Source: Chryseobacterium sp. Leaf180 (GTDB lineage: Bacteria > Bacteroidota > Bacteroidia > Flavobacteriales > Weeksellaceae). From it: a DNA stretch of 64,000 bases. How positions within the stretch are numbered: the stretch's first letter is position 1; every line of letters begins with the position of its first letter. Below, in pieces: positions 60,883-64,000 of this stretch. Made by a program: the position numbers and the translations under genes. The notes beneath the pieces are model-generated. The model had not been told where the DNA came from, made no database searches, and worked only from the letters and a program-made list of their open reading frames with translations. The DNA is taken from the NCBI RefSeq assembly GCF_001424585.1, contig NZ_LMPJ01000009.1, forward strand, positions 1 through 64,000. The letters are read 5' to 3'.

Positions 60883-62094
60883 TTATTTTTGAAATGGCAC
60901 GTTTGTTAACTGCCTTCCGTTATTACTGATAAAGAATAATCCTGTCGGTGTCTGCTCAATCTTCATTGTTTCAATCTTTCCAAAGAAGCTTACATTTCCA
61001 CCCAAATCAACAATCCATGCATTTTCCTTCTTTGGAGAAATTCTCATTGCTCTGCCTACAATTTGATAGTACAGCGCTAAAGACATTGTGCTTCTGGCAA
61101 TTAGCACACATTCGAGTTCAGGATAATCAAAACCGGTTGTCAGTACGCCCACATTCACCACACATTTAATTTTTCCAGATTTGAATTGAGCGAGAATTCT
61201 TTCTCTATCTTCTTTTTTGGTAGCACCTGTCAGGATAACCGCTCCCGGAATTCTTCTGGTCACGTTTTCAGCTTCCTCAATCAGCGAACAGAAAATCAAA
61301 AGGTTTGGTTTCTTCGCTAAAAGTCTGACTGAATATTTTACTATGATAGAAGGCATATCAATCACTTTATAATATCTTCTTAAAGATTGTTCGGTATAAT
61401 CGGTACCGGAACTGTTAAGCTGAAGCATCGATCTGTCAACCACATTGAAGGAAAAATATTCGAGTTTTGATAAATACCCGTTATCAAATAATTCATTGTT
61501 TTGAACGTAGTAAAGAATATCGCTGAAGATCTTGGGTTTTGTTCTGTTTAAAAATTTAAGCTGCGCACCGAAACTGTCATTTGATAACCTGTAAGGTGTG
61601 GCAGTCAGTCCTAAAACTTTAGCATTTGGAAAAGATGAAATGAAATCATCATACATTCCGCCTTTTGAGTTCACTAAATGACATTCATCAATTATGATGT
61701 GCTCAACGCCTTCAAAAAGATGCTTTTTATTAATAATGCTTCCAATCGTACAGAAAGTTATCCGATCAACCTTTTTCTGCCCTGCTGATGCGCTGTACAC
61801 AGATGCTTTATATCCACTGCTGATATACTTTGCAAAATTCTGTTCTAAGATTTCTTTTGAAGGTTGCAGAATAATTGTCTTTCCAGATAGTGGAGCAAGA
61901 ATATTTGCGATAACCACAGATTTTCCCGCTCCTGTTGGAAGAATTAAAATCGTATTCTTTTTTGAATTGCTGTTAAAGAATGATACACCAGCTTCCACCG
62001 CCTCCTTCTGATATGGTCTTAGCGTGAATTTTGGTTTATCAGATACGTTAAACAAATCAGGCTCGTGAGTTTTTACGATTTCAGCTATTGACAT
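60883..62094 (-). CDS. SF2 DEAD/DEAH-box helicase
   Basis: The 403-residue protein has motif I PTGAGKS (53-59), motif II DECH (136-139), motif III-like TATP and motif VI QIVGRAMR. The two RecA-like lobes are complete and no nuclease part follows. It resembles the UvsW-like/RadD-type helicases of phages, which remodel branched DNA. It lies in the replication and recombination block. Confidence 0.92.
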   Translation of the reverse strand: MSIAEIVKTHEPDLFNVSDKPKFTLRPYQKEAVEAGVSFFNSNSKKNTILILPTGAGKSVVIANILAPLSGKTIILQPSKEILEQNFAKYISSGYKASVYSASAGQKKVDRITFCTIGSIINKKHLFEGVEHIIIDECHLVNSKGGMYDDFISSFPNAKVLGLTATPYRLSNDSFGAQLKFLNRTKPKIFSDILYYVQNNELFDNGYLSKLEYFSFNVVDRSMLQLNSSGTDYTEQSLRRYYKVIDMPSIIVKYSVRLLAKKPNLLIFCSLIEEAENVTRRIPGAVILTGATKKEDRERILAQFKSGKIKCVVNVGVLTTGFDYPELECVLIARSTMSLALYYQIVGRAMRISPKKENAWIVDLGGNVSFFGKIETMKIEQTPTGLFFISNNGRQLTNVPFQK

Positions 62095-62095
62095 C

Positions 62096-62695
62096 TTAAT
62101 CTACTTTTGCGTTATCAAAATCATCATCGTTTTGATCTTCATCAAAATCCATTGCCAGCTGCTCAAATTGCGGAGCGGTTTTACCATCCATATAGGCTTC
62201 AACCTGCTCAATAACAATTTTTAATCGTTCCTTCAATTCTTCCACATACAGATAATTACTGTTGTCGATTTTAAGTTTAGGTGTGCTGAAAGTGATCGTA
62301 CCCACACTTACCTCTTTTGATCCTGAAAGAATCACAGATTTATTTTCGTCGCTACCGGTAATTTTGAAAGAAGAAACAGTATAATTTTCCAGCTCCTCAT
62401 GTTCTTCGAGTTCCTGAATTGGTGTTTGGTTATTAGACCAATGAAAGGCACCATCAACATGTGCAAGAAATACATCAAGCATTTTAAATGCTTCAAACAT
62501 ATCATCGTGTACGATGTGAACGCCTTTTCGGGTAAGCTCATCACCTTTCGTTAAGCCGTGCAGTAACTCGTAAGAATAATTGCAGGACATATCTTTTAAA
62601 ACTGCAGATTTAATTTCAATCTGTTTTTCTTCCTGGTTTGCATAATCTGCCAATCTTTCCAGCTGATCTGCGTTGATGTTGATTACTTTTGTCAT
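62096..62695 (-). CDS. Prophage hypothetical protein (199 aa)
   Basis: An acidic protein, first half helical (MTKVININADQLERLADYAN...), then strands (TVSSFKITGSDENKSVILSGSKEVSVGTI) and a very acidic tail (FDEDQNDDDFDNAK). An acidic C-terminus of this sort is common in single-strand-binding or recombination-linked phage proteins, but I cannot name a family. Next to helicase and NinB-like genes. Confidence 0.62.
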   Translation of the reverse strand: MTKVININADQLERLADYANQEEKQIEIKSAVLKDMSCNYSYELLHGLTKGDELTRKGVHIVHDDMFEAFKMLDVFLAHVDGAFHWSNNQTPIQELEEHEELENYTVSSFKITGSDENKSVILSGSKEVSVGTITFSTPKLKIDNSNYLYVEELKERLKIVIEQVEAYMDGKTAPQFEQLAMDFDEDQNDDDFDNAKVD

Positions 62696-62696
62696 G

Positions 62697-62864
62697 TTAT
62701 TCTAAGTCTTTAATGTTGCAGGGAAACCGATCCCCTTTTGTATTTTCGTATGTTACAGCATTGCCGCTGATGCTGATAATTTTTACACTGTCGCCCTTTT
62801 TACCCCATAGAAAATTTTTGTATTTATTATCTTTTTTAAGGGTTTTGGTTTCGCCGATAGTCAT
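62697..62864 (-). CDS. Small prophage protein (55 aa)
   Basis: A 55-residue protein (MTIGETKTLKKDNKYKNFLW..., GDSVKIISISGNAVTYENTKG, FPCNIKDLE) of five or so strands, like a small SH3/KOW barrel. It begins inside the stop of the NinB-like gene (ATGA), which supports translation. Function unknown. Confidence 0.68.
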   Translation of the reverse strand: MTIGETKTLKKDNKYKNFLWGKKGDSVKIISISGNAVTYENTKGDRFPCNIKDLE

Positions 62865-63298
62865 AGATCAATTTTTAATTGTTCGTCTGGCTCTGGGAGT
62901 GTGATGTTTAAAAAATCAAGTGCAAACTGTCGTATTTTCTGCTTAAACTCGAACTCCCACTCATACGTGTTCAGTCCAGTTGTTGATCGGGGAATGCGGA
63001 TAAACTGCCCCGTGTCCTCGTTGATTTTCTCTTCATAATTGCAGTTAAGTTTTAAGATATCGTGAATCTCTGCTGCGCTTTTAAGTTCGCCCCATGAATC
63101 AGAAATTGCTCTTTGCAGAATGGGAATCCAGACACCCCAGTAAAATGAGTTTTCATTGTTCGAACGCTGTTTGTATTTGCGCTTAAAAACAAGCTTTATT
63201 TCTTTGCCTTCAAACTGCTTTACGGCTTCTTTGATGAGATCTTTATTCTGGCGGAAGTTTCCGTTTTCAATCCTCGTTTCGATCTCTATAGCCTTCAT
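62861..63298 (-). CDS. NinB-like recombination protein
   Basis: I use the ATG at 63298 (the frame extends five codons to a TTG). The 145-residue protein has the KQRSNNENSFYWGVWIPIL segment, PRSTTGLNTYEWEFEFKQKIRQFA and FLNITLPEPDEQ, which mark the NinB-like phage family (Orf-type recombination mediators that bind single-stranded DNA). It overlaps the nuclease gene by 32 bp. Confidence 0.78.
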   Translation of the reverse strand: MKAIEIETRIENGNFRQNKDLIKEAVKQFEGKEIKLVFKRKYKQRSNNENSFYWGVWIPILQRAISDSWGELKSAAEIHDILKLNCNYEEKINEDTGQFIRIPRSTTGLNTYEWEFEFKQKIRQFALDFLNITLPEPDEQLKIDL

Positions 63299-64000
63299 CG
63301 TAATCGTTTTCAAAAATTGCCATATCGAATCCTGGCGCCCATTTCGGTTTATAAATAGTATTACGTGATCTGAAAAAATTGTATGATTTGTTAAAGCCTT
63401 TTTCAGCGATCATTTTTTCAAGGCAGTGAATTAGAAAATCTACCTTTCTTTTGCAGTAATTAACGTATGCAGAATCAATCTCTAAAACTGTGTAATTTCC
63501 AACGGCATCAAAAACAATATGCTTTACGTTGGGATTAAAATTTCCGTACACTATCTCAAAACCTATTGCATAAACACCGATTTGAATATCATATCCAAAT
63601 TTTACAAGATCACGCTCAAATTTATCAGGATGACAATCAGAAGCAAATTTTAAATCGTGAAAACCGTTTTTGTGGAAAGTGTCTAGAAAACACAGGAAGT
63701 TCCAGCCTTTGTAAGTAAATTCAAGTTTCTTCTGAAAGTCTTCAACAAGCATCAACTCATCGCAAACTTCATCTGATTCTTTTAGATTGTTTACAATACG
63801 TTTTGCCCTATCATAATGATCCTGTGAGATCACTTCTTTCCCCTTAATCAAAGCAATGATATAATGTTCCAAGCCCTCAGTTTTTACACGCGAGAATCCT
63901 TCCGCAATTGCTTCTTTAAATTTTGCTGCAAACAATTCATGAGTAAAAGTTTCAAGATTCATCTTATCCAAAACCAGATTAACAAATTCGTGCTGTTTAT
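63267..64000 (-). CDS. PD-(D/E)XK phage nuclease, 5' end outside window
   Basis: The frame is open to the last base of the window, so the start lies beyond it. The visible 244 residues include the PD-(D/E)XK core: FLCFLDTFHKNGFHDLKFAS (Asp ... D-L-K), followed by FGYDIQIGVYAIGF, the helix with the Q that marks YqaJ/RecB-like exonucleases. It probably processes double-stranded ends for recombination together with the NinB-like protein. A TTG at 63971 and ATG at 63962 are internal. Confidence 0.78.
   Translation of the reverse strand, partial: KQHEFVNLVLDKMNLETFTHELFAAKFKEAIAEGFSRVKTEGLEHYIIALIKGKEVISQDHYDRAKRIVNNLKESDEVCDELMLVEDFQKKLEFTYKGWNFLCFLDTFHKNGFHDLKFASDCHPDKFERDLVKFGYDIQIGVYAIGFEIVYGNFNPNVKHIVFDAVGNYTVLEIDSAYVNYCKRKVDFLIHCLEKMIAEKGFNKSYNFFRSRNTIYKPKWAPGFDMAIFENDYDEGYRDRNED

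Larger units (their letters stand above)
27624..64000. mobile_element. Siphovirus-like prophage, left end at tRNA-Leu, runs past the window end
   Basis: From tRNA-Leu onward there is an integrase followed by lysis, tail, head, packaging, nucleic-acid and recombination genes in phage order, nearly all leftward. At least 36 kb is present and the other attachment site is not in the window. A long tape measure, no sheath gene and an HK97-type capsid point to a siphovirus. I see no CI-type repressor in the visible part; it may lie past 64,000. Confidence 0.95.

Noticed and set aside
27624..64000. Mu-like or contractile-tail phage
   Set aside because: No DDE transposase, no sheath or baseplate wedge genes; tyrosine integrase at a tRNA and a long tape measure fit a siphovirus.
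1..64000. CRISPR array, rRNA operon or known riboswitch
   Set aside because: No regularly spaced repeats, no rRNA sequence and no riboswitch core were seen.

Overview
The window looks like a Chryseobacterium-type member of the Bacteroidota (Weeksellaceae/Flavobacteriia), judged from gene content and style. It has low GC with A/T-rich spacers, and -7 promoter boxes of the TAnnTTTG type instead of E. coli -10 boxes. Starts lack Shine-Dalgarno boxes, there are small lipoproteins, and the orthologue set (mnmE, pruA, pnp-rpsO, mgtE, DUF6526, DUF5996) fits. No species can be named from the sequence alone.

Bases 1 to about 27,700 are host chromosome. The first 10 kb is a patchwork of accessory or regulatory genes: a cut DoxX-like protein with a 49-bp duplication at its 3' end, an AhpD-like protein with a Crp/Fnr regulator, an SDR with an AraC regulator, a DUF4440 protein, DUF5996, a GNAT acetyltransferase, and an RsbQ-like hydrolase overlapping a PAS histidine kinase. 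An NmrA-like pseudogene follows. From 10.5 to 27.6 kb the genes are core functions: MnmE, aminopeptidase P, topoisomerase IB, PruA, PNPase, S15, MgtE, a BtuF-like protein, a free-methionine sulfoxide reductase and an MBL-fold hydrolase. Clear terminators separate several of them.

From tRNA-Leu(CAA) at 27,624 to the window end lies one side (more than 36 kb) of an integrated siphovirus-like prophage that runs off the window. Reading right to left on the minus strand, its order is: recombination and replication (PD-(D/E)XK nuclease, NinB-like, SF2 helicase, helicase-loader-like, RecA-fold helicase, RusA), then DNA modification and accessory genes (methyltransferase-like, HNH, PAPS-reductase-like), then packaging (TerS, TerL) and head (portal, putative protease, HK97-type capsid). 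Connectors, the tail tube protein, tape measure and tail tip follow, then receptor-binding or tail-fibre genes, and last lysis (holin, putative unimolecular spanin, GH19 endolysin). The integrase, an SRAP-family protein and small unknown genes lie next to the tRNA.

Two plus-strand cassettes interrupt this plan: a two-gene unit at 30.6-31.3 kb with a strong host-type promoter, and a three-gene unit (BRO-N protein, small protein, membrane-anchored protein) at 36.7-38.5 kb that splits the structural operon. The most striking signal is a 21-bp identical element found twice. Each copy sits exactly 9 nt before a TAnnTTTG box and exactly 33 nt before the first gene of a structural block (portal at 52.6 kb; tail/lysis block at 36.5 kb). 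I read this as an undescribed phage late promoter in which the activator site replaces the -33 box. Its second copy restarts transcription downstream of the inserted cassette.
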